From assembly GCA_009787745.1 (NCBI GenBank), contig WQST01000033.1, positions 1 through 15,294 on the forward strand: a stretch of DNA of 15,294 bases, given 5' to 3'. Within the stretch, counting starts at the first letter, position 1. The number at the start of each line of letters is the position of its first letter. The position numbers and the translations under genes were made by a program. Source of the stretch: Lachnospiraceae bacterium. GTDB taxonomy: Bacteria > Bacillota > Clostridia > Lachnospirales > Lachnospiraceae. The notes below the pieces were generated by a model. That model did not search any database. It had not been told where the DNA came from and was given only the letters and a program-made list of their open reading frames with translations. This document shows positions 1 to 7,949 of this stretch, piece by piece.

Positions 1-1
1 C

Positions 2-301
2 GCAAACAATCGGGCAGGCGGCCACCGCCAAGTATCAGGTAACAGGCAGGAGTCACGCATTTCGGAGATGAAAGAGCGAGACACAGGCGAAGCCCCTAAG
101 AATCGCAAAATCAAAACCAGCGAGCGCCCCCGCCCCGTGAATCAGGAATTAAAAGCCGCTGAGAGCGAAGAAAAAAAGGTAAACCGCCCGCAAAAAGAAA
201 ATGTAAAACCCGCTCCGAAGCAGACCGCCGCCCGCAAACCGCAGAATTTTTTGACCGATGATGATGAGTTTGAGTTCGAATTTTTAAATATTGACGAATA
301 G
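2..301 (+). CDS. C-terminal part of an unidentified hydrophilic protein, cut by the left edge
   Basis: The frame is open from base 2 with no stop until 299-301, so this is probably the end of a longer protein rather than a gene starting at the ATG at 68. No convincing ribosome site precedes 68. About 99 residues are visible: a Gly/Arg/Gln-rich stretch, then a Lys/Glu/Pro-rich disordered region, then a strikingly acidic and aromatic end (residues DDDEFEFEFLNIDE). I see no enzyme motif, membrane segment or signal peptide. It ends 35 bases before clpC, and no terminator or clear promoter lies between, so it may be co-transcribed with clpC. It does not resemble CtsR, McsA or McsB, which precede clpC in Bacillus-type operons. 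The function is unknown. Confidence 0.6.
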   Translation, partial: ANNRAGGHRQVSGNRQESRISEMKERDTGEAPKNRKIKTSERPRPVNQELKAAESEEKKVNRPQKENVKPAPKQTAARKPQNFLTDDDEFEFEFLNIDE

Positions 302-336
302 CATTAACGATATTATTAGCAGGAAGGTAATACCAC

Positions 337-2784
337 GTGTATCAGGATTTCACTGAAAAAGCAAAAAAAGTTTTTTTACAATCAGAAAAAGTAGCCGCGC
401 GTATGCGGGTCGGTTATGTCGGTACAGAACATATATTATTAGGTTTATTAAGAGAAGGTAGCGGCGTGGCTTACAAAGTACTAACGGATAACGGTGTCGA
501 TGAAAACAAAGTTTTCGAGATGATTCGCGAACTAATCGCCCCGGAATCGACGATCGCGACGGTTTCCAAAGACGGATATTCGCCTCGCGCCCTAAAAGTA
601 ATCGAGGAAGCCCGGATACAAGCCGAGCGCTTCGAATCAGAACAAATCGGAACCGAGCATCTGTTACTGGCGATTATTAAAGAGGGTGAAAATGTTGCGG
701 TTCGTTTGCTCAATACTTTGAATATCTCGGTGCAAAAGATCTATGTAGACACCTTGATATCCATCGGCGAAGATGCCTCCCAGTACAAAGAAGACCTTTT
801 TAAGAAAAATAATAAGAAAAAAACAGGAACAATCCTCGATCAATACAGCCGCGACTTAACAGCATTAGCCGCATCAGGCAAACTTGACCCGATTATCGGG
901 CGTGAGGAAGAAATTAACCGCGTTATCCAGATTCTTTCCCGCCGCACCAAAAACAACCCTTGCCTGATCGGTGAATCGGGTGTCGGCAAAACGGCAGTCG
1001 TCGAAGGCTTGGCACTTCGCATCACAAGCGGCGATGTCCCGTATACCGTCGAGAAAAAGCGGGTTCTTACGCTTGATTTATCAGGAATGGTAGCAGGAAG
1101 CAAATATCGCGGTGAATTTGAAGAACGAATCAAAAAAGTTATCAAAGATGTAACCGACGACGGCAATATTATCCTGTTCCTTGATGAAATGCATACCATC
1201 ATCGGCGCCGGCGGAGCGGAAGGGGCGATTGACGCATCGAATATCTTAAAACCTTCGCTTGCCCGCGGTGAACTGCAAATGATTGGCGCAACGACGATCA
1301 CCGAATATCGCAAATATGTTGAACGCGACGCCGCGCTGGAACGCCGTTTTCAGCCAGTAAATATTAATGAACCCAATACTGCCGAAGCGATTCGGATTCT
1401 TAAAGGCATTGCCTTTAAATACGAAGAACATCACCGGACAGTTATTACCGATGAAGCTATTGAAGCGGCGGTTTTATTATCCGAAAGATACATTAATGAC
1501 CGTAACCTGCCCGATAAAGCCATCGATTTAATCGACGAAGCCGCCAGTGCGGTGCGGCTTAAAATGACCTATGTTCCTGATACGATGAAGAAACTGTCAG
1601 GGGAAATCGTAACTTATGATACGCAAATCGTGAATTTATTAAAGCTTGGCGATCTTGAGCGGGTCAAAGAAGCTGTTAACAATCAGAAACTACTGATTAA
1701 GAAATATCAGAAATCGAAAGAGCGTCTTGAAAAAAGACGTTCCGAAGAACCGAACATCGTAGATGAAAATGCCGTCGCCGAAGTAGCCAGTGTGTGGACG
1801 AAAATCCCCGTCAAAAAGCTTGCGGAAAAAGAGAGCGAGCGCCTATTACGGCTGGAAAGTACTCTGCATAAGCGCGTTATCGGACAAAAAGAAGCGGTTT
1901 CCGCCGTTTCCCGCGCGATGCGGCGCGGCAGGGTCGGTTTACAGGACCCGAACCGCCCGATTGGTTCCTTCTTGTTCTTAGGCCCGACAGGAGTCGGTAA
2001 GACCGAATTATCAAAGGCGCTTGCGGAAGCGATGTTTGGCAATGAGAGTGCTTTGATTAGGGTCGATATGTCGGAATATATGGAAGGGCATTCCGTTTCG
2101 AAAATGATCGGCTCACCACCCGGATATGTCGGTTTTGACGACGGCGGTCAGTTAAGCGAAAAAATTCGGCGTAATCCGTACTCGGTCGTCCTTTTTGATG
2201 AGATTGAAAAAGCCCATCCCGATGTTTTTAATGTTTTACTGCAAGTGCTTGACGACGGTCATATTACGGATTCCAAAGGGCGCAAAGTCAGCTTTAAAAA
2301 CGCTATTTTGATTATGACTTCGAATGCGGGGGCACAGCGCATTGTCCAGCCGAAAAATTTAGGTTTTAATGCGGGGGCGAGTAAAGAGCAAGATTATGAA
2401 AAAATGAAATCCGGCGTCATGGAAGAAGTAAAGAAGATATTTAAACCCGAATTTATCAACCGCATTGATGAAATAATGGTTTTCCATCCGCTGGATAAAG
2501 AAAATATGGCGCAGATAACCACTCTTTTAGCGGATAACATTATTAACCGCTGTAAAGAGCAAATGAATATCCGTTTCGCGATAAGCCCCATCTTAAAGAG
2601 CCATATTGTTGAAAAGTATTCCGATATAAAAATGGGTGCAAGACCCCTTAAAAGGGCGCTACAGACAGTGGTAGAAGATAAATTGGCAGAAGAAATTCTG
2701 GCGGGAAAAGTGAAAGCCGGAGATGATTTAAGAGCCGGGTTCCGGAAAGGAGAGGTTATTTTCGAAGTAAAGAACAGGCAATAA
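337..2784 (+). CDS. clpC: ClpC, Hsp100/AAA+ unfoldase of the ClpCP protease
   Basis: ClpC unfolds damaged or tagged proteins with ATP and threads them into the ClpP chamber in the cytoplasm. The protein has 815 residues, normal for the family. Two Clp N-terminal repeats occupy about residues 1-145. The first AAA+ module has Walker A GESGVGKT at about 212-219 and Walker B (ILFLDEMH) near 280. A middle coiled-coil region lies around 410-480. The second AAA+ module has Walker A GPTGVGKT at about 549-556, Walker B (VVLFDEIEKAHPD) near 617 and the SPPGYVG pore-loop motif. The C-terminal D2-small domain ends about 815 (GARPLKRALQ). Translation begins at GTG 337, supported by AGGAAGG at 321-327, nine bases upstream. 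The usual ctsR-mcsA-mcsB genes are not immediately upstream, so control may differ from that of Bacillus; no CtsR operator was recognised in the short leader. Confidence 0.97.
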   Translation: MYQDFTEKAKKVFLQSEKVAARMRVGYVGTEHILLGLLREGSGVAYKVLTDNGVDENKVFEMIRELIAPESTIATVSKDGYSPRALKVIEEARIQAERFESEQIGTEHLLLAIIKEGENVAVRLLNTLNISVQKIYVDTLISIGEDASQYKEDLFKKNNKKKTGTILDQYSRDLTALAASGKLDPIIGREEEINRVIQILSRRTKNNPCLIGESGVGKTAVVEGLALRITSGDVPYTVEKKRVLTLDLSGMVAGSKYRGEFEERIKKVIKDVTDDGNIILFLDEMHTIIGAGGAEGAIDASNILKPSLARGELQMIGATTITEYRKYVERDAALERRFQPVNINEPNTAEAIRILKGIAFKYEEHHRTVITDEAIEAAVLLSERYINDRNLPDKAIDLIDEAASAVRLKMTYVPDTMKKLSGEIVTYDTQIVNLLKLGDLERVKEAVNNQKLLIKKYQKSKERLEKRRSEEPNIVDENAVAEVASVWTKIPVKKLAEKESERLLRLESTLHKRVIGQKEAVSAVSRAMRRGRVGLQDPNRPIGSFLFLGPTGVGKTELSKALAEAMFGNESALIRVDMSEYMEGHSVSKMIGSPPGYVGFDDGGQLSEKIRRNPYSVVLFDEIEKAHPDVFNVLLQVLDDGHITDSKGRKVSFKNAILIMTSNAGAQRIVQPKNLGFNAGASKEQDYEKMKSGVMEEVKKIFKPEFINRIDEIMVFHPLDKENMAQITTLLADNIINRCKEQMNIRFAISPILKSHIVEKYSDIKMGARPLKRALQTVVEDKLAEEILAGKVKAGDDLRAGFRKGEVIFEVKNRQ

Positions 2785-2819
2785 TAATTTACTACTTGAC
2801 AATTATAGGAGGAGAAATC

Positions 2820-3230
2820 ATGGCAGTAATACAAGAGTTACTGTGTGCGGGATTGAACGATACTATTAGTTTTGGGAATCACACATTATCCCTAAAAGCC
2901 AAGCTAGACGATTTTGAGTATGGGGGGAATATCTGGAAAGTTAAGACCTTTGCAAAAATGACGAAACTGGAAAAAAACGGGATGTTCGTATATGAATCAG
3001 TTCCCGGGACAAGTGTTCTTAATTTCCATGAAGCGGAAGAAGGAATAACATTCATTGTCGAAGGCGCGGAAGATGCGCAAATCACAGTTGAGCTTCTGGA
3101 AGATTGTGAATATGAGGTTTATATCGGCGAAGATTCGGCAGGGAAGATGAAAACTAACGTAAGCGGCAAATTGACTCTATCAGTCGAACTAGCCGACGCA
3201 GGCGAAGTCCCCGTCAAAATTATTAAGTAA
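2820..3230 (+). CDS. conserved small protein of unknown function between clpC and radA
   Basis: A 136-residue acidic protein. I choose ATG 2820 over the upstream ATG at 2796 because AGGAGGA at 2808-2814 is correctly placed for it and because the eight extra residues would be encoded by the ribosome site itself. It has no signal peptide, transmembrane segment or cysteine-metal motif. The sequence looks like alternating beta strands (for example LTLSVELADAGEVPVKIIK at the end), suggesting a compact beta-sandwich. A similar-length protein occurs in related Clostridia as far as I recall, sometimes carrying the automatic label 'endosialidase'; nothing in this sequence supports sialidase activity. 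It starts 35 bases after the clpC stop and is probably in the same transcript. The function is not known. Confidence 0.85.
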   Translation: MAVIQELLCAGLNDTISFGNHTLSLKAKLDDFEYGGNIWKVKTFAKMTKLEKNGMFVYESVPGTSVLNFHEAEEGITFIVEGAEDAQITVELLEDCEYEVYIGEDSAGKMKTNVSGKLTLSVELADAGEVPVKIIK

Positions 3231-3250
3231 TTTAATATAAGGGTAAGTAA

Positions 3251-3282
3251 TGCAAACGGGCGGCAGATTGCCGTCCGTTGCA
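3251..3282 (+). terminator. GC-rich hairpin after the clpC transcript (possible terminator)
   Basis: The left arm 3251-3265 pairs with the right arm 3269-3282 around a GAT loop, with one bulged A and one G-U pair. It lies 20 bases after the stop of the 136-residue protein. The T-run expected of an intrinsic terminator is missing (CAGTTATGTAATAATTG follows), so it could also be an mRNA-stabilising or attenuating structure. Its core ACGGGCGGC recurs in the hairpin at 14286-14309. Confidence 0.55.
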
Positions 3283-3336
3283 GTTATGTAATAATTGCTG
3301 ACAATTAAAATAAACTTTAAGTCAGAAAGGTAAGAC

Positions 3337-4713
3337 ATGGCAAAAAAAGATACCATTTTTTTCTGTCAAAGCTGCGGACATGAATCAGGTAAATGGCTGG
3401 GGCAGTGTCCCGGTTGCAAGGAGTGGAACACATTTGTCGAAGAACGGAAAATGAGCGGCAAAAGTTCCGCGAAAGCAAGTATAAGCGCAGGAAACAAACG
3501 AACAGAACCGACAGCACTAAAAGAAATTAAGATCGAAAACGAAGAAAGAATAAGAACAGGAATAGGAGAGCTTGACCGCGTTCTGGGCGGCGGCATCGTC
3601 CCCGGTTCGCTTATTTTGGTGGGCGGCGACCCGGGGATCGGGAAATCGACCTTATTGTTACAAGTTTGTCAAAGATTATCATTTTCAGGGAAAAATATCC
3701 TCTATATTTCCGGAGAAGAATCATTACGGCAAATAAAAATCCGCGCTGACCGAGTTGGCAGGTTTGCCGATTCGCTCAAAATTTTATGCGAGACTAACCT
3801 CACTGCCGTCGAAGATATTATTCGTAAAAATTCACCGCATGTCGTGGTGATAGATTCGATTCAAACGATGTATTCGGAAGATGTTACGTCGGCTCCGGGC
3901 AGTGTATCGCAGGTACGGGAATCAACAGCTTTGCTTCTGACCCTGGCTAAAGGGCTAAATGTAACGATTTTTATTGTCGGGCATGTTACGAAGGAAGGAA
4001 CGGTCGCCGGGCCGCGCGTGCTAGAGCATATGGTTGATACGGTACTTTATTTCGAAGGCGACAGACATGCGGCATATCGGATTCTTAGGGGGGTCAAAAA
4101 CCGCTTCGGGTCAACGAATGAAATAGGCGTTTTCGAGATGCAGGGCGTCGGGCTGATCGAAGTTATGAATCCGTCGGAATACATGTTAAGCGGTAAACCT
4201 GAAGGCGCCAGCGGTTCGGTGGTAGCTTGCCTGATGGAAGGGACAAGACCGATACTGGTCGAAATTCAGGCGCTTGTTTATCAAAGTAATTTCGGCTTAC
4301 CGCGCAGACAGGCGACGGGGACGGATTTAAATCGGATAAATTTGTTGATTGCGGTTTTAGAGAAGCGGTTGGGACTGCAAATGTCGTCATGTGACGCTTA
4401 TGTCAATTTAGCGGGGGGGCTGAAAATCGCCGAGCCGGCGCTGGATTTAGGTATTGTGATGGCAGTTGCTTCAAGCTTTAAAAACCGTGCGGTTGATGAT
4501 AAGATGATTGTTTTCGGCGAGGTCGGTTTGAGCGGCGAAGTTCGCTCGGTCAGTATGCCGTCACTAAGAGTAAAAGAAGCGGCGAAGCTTGGGTTTAATG
4601 TATGTGTTTTACCGAACGTTTGTTTAAGTACATTAAATGAAGAAATGAAGGGTTTAGAAGGGATGAAATTAATTGGCGTCGCGTCGGTGCGTGATGCGAT
4701 AGATTTAATATAA
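3337..4713 (+). CDS. radA: RadA, DNA repair and branch-migration ATPase
   Basis: RadA is a RecA-related motor that extends heteroduplex DNA during homologous recombination and repair. The protein has 458 residues, the usual length. A C4 zinc finger is formed by Cys10, Cys13, Cys24 and Cys27. The RecA-like core has Walker A GGDPGIGKST at about 96-105 and a Walker B ending in VVVIDSIQTM near 175. The RadA-specific KNRFG motif is at 254-258. The C-terminal third is the Lon-protease-like domain, which is non-proteolytic in RadA. ATG 3337 is supported by an AGAAAGG ribosome site about eight bases upstream. It follows a hairpin that may separate it from the clpC transcript; no clean promoter is visible in the 54 bases between. 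Everything downstream to about 14280 looks accessory. Confidence 0.97.
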   Translation: MAKKDTIFFCQSCGHESGKWLGQCPGCKEWNTFVEERKMSGKSSAKASISAGNKRTEPTALKEIKIENEERIRTGIGELDRVLGGGIVPGSLILVGGDPGIGKSTLLLQVCQRLSFSGKNILYISGEESLRQIKIRADRVGRFADSLKILCETNLTAVEDIIRKNSPHVVVIDSIQTMYSEDVTSAPGSVSQVRESTALLLTLAKGLNVTIFIVGHVTKEGTVAGPRVLEHMVDTVLYFEGDRHAAYRILRGVKNRFGSTNEIGVFEMQGVGLIEVMNPSEYMLSGKPEGASGSVVACLMEGTRPILVEIQALVYQSNFGLPRRQATGTDLNRINLLIAVLEKRLGLQMSSCDAYVNLAGGLKIAEPALDLGIVMAVASSFKNRAVDDKMIVFGEVGLSGEVRSVSMPSLRVKEAAKLGFNVCVLPNVCLSTLNEEMKGLEGMKLIGVASVRDAIDLI

Positions 4714-4819
4714 AGGGAATTCTTCCTTGCAAAGCTCATCGGTAACACATTCTGCGCTAAAAAACCAATCTGCTTCTTTATTGACATTTCCTTGTCACTA
4801 TCCATAGGAAATTTACCAC
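4714..4819. other. boundary stretch after radA, no gene recognised
   Basis: This is the junction between the core block and the accessory region. On the - strand a short reading frame starts at 4805 and runs back into radA antisense; on the + strand a frame is also open through part of it. Neither has a recognisable product. No T-rich hairpin terminator was found immediately after radA. Confidence 0.4.
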
Positions 4820-5196
4820 ATGAACAATGAAATGATTGCTAAAAACCCTATTTCAATAGACGAAAACAAGCCGGATTTGATTAAACAGATTGGAAAACAA
4901 CGTACAAGGTTTATGCACATTTTAATCCGATAAATACTGCTTTTTTCTGTCAAAGTGTTAGAACCGGTAAGCATAGCGGATGCCGTACAGTATGCCGCAA
5001 AAAATATTTTAGAACAATATAAATAAACAGGGCATACAGTTGTCGTGTTTGGTTTGATAGACTAAAAGAAAATGAAAGAAGATTTGACGAGATTGTGAAG
5101 AAAATGGTGTACGCAAACAAGGTGTATGTAGGCGCGAGTGCCGGGAACCAAGCTCCGGCGGTAAGTTGTGATGGCTATATGTTGATTGAAGACTAA
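4820..5196 (+). pseudogene. decayed gene resembling a family S51 peptidase (peptidase E-like)
   Basis: A start with an AGGA site (ATG 4820) opens a frame that stops after 37 codons (TAA 4931-4933). It continues in the same frame past the stop (KVLEPVSIADAVQYAAKN) to TAA 5024-5026, then shifts into a second frame ending at TAA 5194-5196. The last piece, about 5065-5160, reads RFDEIVKKMVYANKVYVGASAG. This resembles the helix and nucleophile elbow (G-x-S-A-G) of S51 Ser peptidases, with the serine in YVGASAG. The first piece (about residues 10-34) resembles the start of such proteins, where the chain runs into the first beta strand. At least two stops and one frameshift separate the pieces, so no active product is expected. 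The S51 assignment rests on motif memory; the middle piece was not matched. Confidence 0.5.
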
Positions 5197-5213
5197 ATTG
5201 AATGAGGTTGAAT

Positions 5214-5906
5214 ATGATTCGTAACTACAACGAATTTATATCCGAATTGCTTAAAGCGGGATTTTCCGGCTCAGTCGGCGGTAAAGGCGACGGTGTGTTC
5301 GGGTTGTTCCGCTACGGCTGGGGAGCAGAAGAAGAAACGGATATTCATTGGCATACAGGCAACCCGGATAATGACCCGTGGGAATGGCGTATCCGTGTTT
5401 TAACCGAGCGGAATGATATGGCTTATTCAAAACTATTCTTTCGTAAAGCCGGATACATTACAAAGGAATTTTATCCTTATTTTCTTGCGGCACGGCGTAA
5501 TGGCAGGGAGTTTGAGGACGAATATTCGGATGGAAATATCAGTAATTTCGCCAAGCGGATTTATGACACGGTAACAGAAAACAACCGATTATCGGTTGAT
5601 GAAATTAAACAAATTGCAAGGTTATCACGGGAGGACAAGTCCAAATTTGACAATGCTCTAACCGAATTGCAAATGAAAATGTATCTAACCATGTGCGATA
5701 TATATTATAAAACCTCGAAGGAAGGTAAGGAATACGGCTTTTCGTCTACGGTATTCTGCACAACCGAAACATTTTGGGGTGAGGATATATTTGGTAAGGC
5801 GGCAAAAATAAGCGTTAATGAAGCCGTCGATAAAATCACCGAACGGATTTTATACCTAAACTCATCAGCGCAGAAAAATAAAATTATTAAATTTATCAAG
5901 GGGTAA
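5214..5906 (+). CDS. AlkZ-related protein (winged-helix type, DNA-glycosylase-like relative)
   Basis: A 230-residue cytoplasmic protein. ATG 5214 is preferred to ATG 5202 because GAGG at 5204-5207 precedes 5214 at proper spacing. The sequence matches my recollection of the short Clostridial family labelled AlkZ-related: an N-terminal segment ending in a DPWEWRIRV motif (about residues 58-66), a central KLFFRKAGYITKEFYPYF block, a helical part (SNFAKRIYDTV, LSREDKSKFDNALTELQMKMYL) typical of a winged-helix fold, and a C-terminal ITERILYLN helix. Full AlkZ/YcaQ glycosylases unhook DNA interstrand crosslinks; this family is shorter and its activity is not established. It follows the peptidase relic and leads a run with the nitroreductase 37 bases downstream and the hydrolase beyond. 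No membrane segment or signal peptide is present. Confidence 0.65.
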   Translation: MIRNYNEFISELLKAGFSGSVGGKGDGVFGLFRYGWGAEEETDIHWHTGNPDNDPWEWRIRVLTERNDMAYSKLFFRKAGYITKEFYPYFLAARRNGREFEDEYSDGNISNFAKRIYDTVTENNRLSVDEIKQIARLSREDKSKFDNALTELQMKMYLTMCDIYYKTSKEGKEYGFSSTVFCTTETFWGEDIFGKAAKISVNEAVDKITERILYLNSSAQKNKIIKFIKG

Positions 5907-5943
5907 TGCTAATGCTTGAGCAAACATTTATGGAGGGTTTTTT

Positions 5944-6573
5944 ATGGATTTTTATGATGTAATTAACTCACGCAGGACAATCCGCGACTTTACCACAGAG
6001 CCGATTGATATGGAAATAATAAAGCGTGTTTTATCGGCAGGGCTGAAAGCCCCCACCCACGACCATATGCGTGATTGGGAATTTGTTGTTATTACAGACC
6101 GAAAAAAAATAGCTTCCGTACTTGAAAAAATCCCTGTAAATGTATCAAAAGAGTTCGTTGAAAACATCATCAAATCGTGGGAGCTGAACGACCCGTGCCA
6201 GCAGTTTGGGTATCGCGATGCAATCCCTAAGCAATATGAAATGCTTTCAAAATCAGCTTGTTTGATACTGCCGTTTTATAAGCAAAAGGGTGATTTATTC
6301 AAGCTGACAAAAATCAGTTCATTAAATGCCTTTGCTTCTGTTTGGTGTTGTATAGAAAACATTTTTTTAGCGGCAACAGCGGAGGGATTGGCGGCAACCA
6401 TGCGTATCCCCCTTGATGATGAATCTTCGCATATCGCTGAAATATTGAAACACCCACAAGATTACATCATGCCTTGTTATATAGCTTTGGGTTATGCCGC
6501 ACCCGATGCCGTTGTAATTCCGCAAAACGAACGCAATATTAAAGATAAAATCCATTTAAATACATGGAAATAA
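5944..6573 (+). CDS. nitroreductase-family flavoprotein
   Basis: A 209-residue protein of the FMN-dependent nitroreductase superfamily, whose members reduce nitro groups, quinones or enones with NAD(P)H, usually as cytoplasmic dimers. Visible family marks are the N-terminal SRRTIRDF motif (residues 9-16; the Arg residues bind FMN phosphate), the LSAGLKAPTHDHMRDWEF stretch (about 31-48; Ala-Pro-Thr near the flavin), a helix with AFASVWCCIENIFLAATAEGL (about 129-149), and IALGYAAPDA near 178-187. GGAGGG at 5934-5939 precedes ATG 5944. It lies 37 bases after the AlkZ-related gene and 30 bases before the hydrolase, so the three are probably one transcript. The substrate cannot be told from sequence. 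Confidence 0.9.
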   Translation: MDFYDVINSRRTIRDFTTEPIDMEIIKRVLSAGLKAPTHDHMRDWEFVVITDRKKIASVLEKIPVNVSKEFVENIIKSWELNDPCQQFGYRDAIPKQYEMLSKSACLILPFYKQKGDLFKLTKISSLNAFASVWCCIENIFLAATAEGLAATMRIPLDDESSHIAEILKHPQDYIMPCYIALGYAAPDAVVIPQNERNIKDKIHLNTWK

Positions 6574-6603
6574 TATGATTACAAAATATAAGGAGCGGAA
6601 AGT

Positions 6604-7434
6604 ATGGAAAAAACGATTAAAGGAATACCGTTGTTCTACGAGGAACATGGCGAAGGTAAGCCTATTTTATGTATTCACGGTTACAGCTTAGACCACCGTA
6701 TGATGACGGGTTGTATGGAGCCTCTTTTAAAGAATATCACCGGATACCGAAGAATTTATGTAGACTTACCGGGAATGGGGCAAACGCCTTCCGCATGGGT
6801 AAAAACCTCGGAGGATATGCTCGAAGTTTTAACATTGTTTATAGATGCGGTTTTTCCCGAAGAAAATTTCTTAATTGCGGGTGAATCCTTCGGTGGGTTT
6901 TTAACATTGGGCTTAATTGATAAATTGAATGAACGAATTGACGGCGCGGTTTTATTATGCCCGTTAATTACGCATGAATGTTACAGCAATAAATTACCCG
7001 AAAGACAGATTATATATAAATCTGACGAATTAGCTTCACCCGAAGAAAACGCGGAAATAAAGGATTTTCTGAATTTTGCGGTAATCGCCACGCCCGAAAT
7101 GTTTGAACGGTATCAAAGAGAAATAGCTACGGGCTACAACTTGTCGGACAAGGAATTTCTTTTTAACGGCGGTTTTACAGGCTCTGTTCCCGCTCTCGAC
7201 AGCCTGTATAAAACATTAAAATTCGATAAACCCGCTTGTATCATTACAGGGCGGCAAGACCATTGCGTAGGTTATTCATATGCTTATCAGCTTCTCGAAA
7301 ATTTCCCGCGGGCAACATTTGCGATTTTAGACTGCGCGGGGCATAGCTTACAGCTTGAAAGTGAACAGCTTTTTTCACAGTTAATTATGGATTGGCTTTG
7401 GAGGGTAGATTCTCGCAATGAATCAACCCGCTAA
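6604..7434 (+). CDS. alpha/beta-fold hydrolase
   Basis: A 276-residue cytoplasmic alpha/beta hydrolase. The oxyanion-hole motif CIHGYS lies at residues 23-28. The nucleophile elbow is GESFGG at 93-98 with Ser95. The acid is probably Asp219 in GRQDHCVGY, and the general base His247 is in DCAGHSLQLE. The fold class covers esterases, lactonases, C-C bond hydrolases and others; nothing specifies the substrate. AAGGAG at 6590-6595 precedes ATG 6604. Its last 17 bases overlap the start of the next gene (ATG 7418), suggesting translational coupling to a membrane acyltransferase that is now truncated. Expression with the upstream nitroreductase is likely. Confidence 0.93.
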   Translation: MEKTIKGIPLFYEEHGEGKPILCIHGYSLDHRMMTGCMEPLLKNITGYRRIYVDLPGMGQTPSAWVKTSEDMLEVLTLFIDAVFPEENFLIAGESFGGFLTLGLIDKLNERIDGAVLLCPLITHECYSNKLPERQIIYKSDELASPEENAEIKDFLNFAVIATPEMFERYQREIATGYNLSDKEFLFNGGFTGSVPALDSLYKTLKFDKPACIITGRQDHCVGYSYAYQLLENFPRATFAILDCAGHSLQLESEQLFSQLIMDWLWRVDSRNESTR

Positions 7435-7678
7435 TGCAATAAAGGTACTGCGAAAACCATATATAGACAACATTCGCTGGCTATGTGTAATCATGTTGTT
7501 CCCGTATCACATTTTGATGATATATAATTCGTGGGGAGAGGGTTTTTACATCAAAGGTGAGGATATAAAAGCAACATCTACATTTCTCTATATTACATGG
7601 CCGTGGTTTATGCCGCTTTTATTCACTATCGCCGGTATCAGCGTTAGCCTACGCACAGTACGCATAGCCGTTTGCTGA
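7418..7678 (+). pseudogene. N-terminal remnant of a membrane acyltransferase (acyltransferase-3 type)
   Basis: The first ~75 codons match the start of an integral-membrane acyltransferase: the motif RKPYIDNIRWLCVIMLFPYH (the His is the expected catalytic residue), then a second membrane segment around LYITWPWFMPLLFTIAGIS. Intact members have about 10 membrane segments and 350 or more residues. Here the frame leaves the family after AGISVSL, near 7645, and stops at 7676-7678 after 86 residues. Beyond the break the sequence belongs to a primase fragment, so the gene was cut by insertion or deletion. Start ATG 7418 overlaps the hydrolase by 17 bases; the GGAGGG site at 7400-7405 is 12 bases away, rather long. 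Confidence 0.8.
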
Positions 7679-7949
7679 CGGCTCTGACGAGATGAAAGCG
7701 TATATAAAATATGCAACAGGGCTTACAGACAGGAAAAAGAGGGAGAGCATCTTGACCGATGCCCGCTCCATCAATCCCATGAACTTGTCTGCTTTTGATA
7801 CGAACAAGGATTTGCTCAACTGCATGAACGGCACTTACTCCCTGTCTAAGATGGAACTCATGCCGCACAGGCCCGCCGAAATGAACGCTTCCCGAAGTAT
7901 GTATCTCATGTATCTCACCTATCGCAAGCCTTGTGGTGCAAGGGTTTGA
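7650..7949 (+). pseudogene. fragment of a P4/D5-family plasmid or phage primase-helicase
   Basis: The frame reads through a TAG at 7665-7667 into a block, about 7668-7880, with the family pattern KRESILTDARSINPMN followed by FDTNKDLLNCMNGTYSLS and PHRP. In P4/D5-type primase-helicases this segment (D5_N-like) lies just before the helicase domain. There the Asn-Cys-x-Asn-Gly-Thr box is characteristic. Both the catalytic primase part and the helicase (Walker A/B) are missing. From about 7885 the frame runs into the repeat cluster and ends at 7947-7949. Such primases replicate integrative elements, satellites and plasmids, so this is a mobile-element relic and not a working gene. Confidence 0.7.

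Noticed and set aside
2796..2819. Upstream ATG and a TTGACA-like string before the 136-residue gene
   Set aside because: The ATG would translate the ribosome site, and a -10 box for that string would fall inside the coding region.
4398..4805. - strand frame overlapping the radA end, starting at 4805
   Set aside because: Most of it is the complement of radA; the first ~30 codons were not recognisable and have no clear ribosome site.
5582..5598. CAACCGA/TCGGTTG palindrome inside the AlkZ-related gene
   Set aside because: Short, inside a coding region, no second copy seen and no operator context.
7644..7868. - strand frames opposite the primase fragment
   Set aside because: They mirror the primase fragment and show no ribosome site or known motif.
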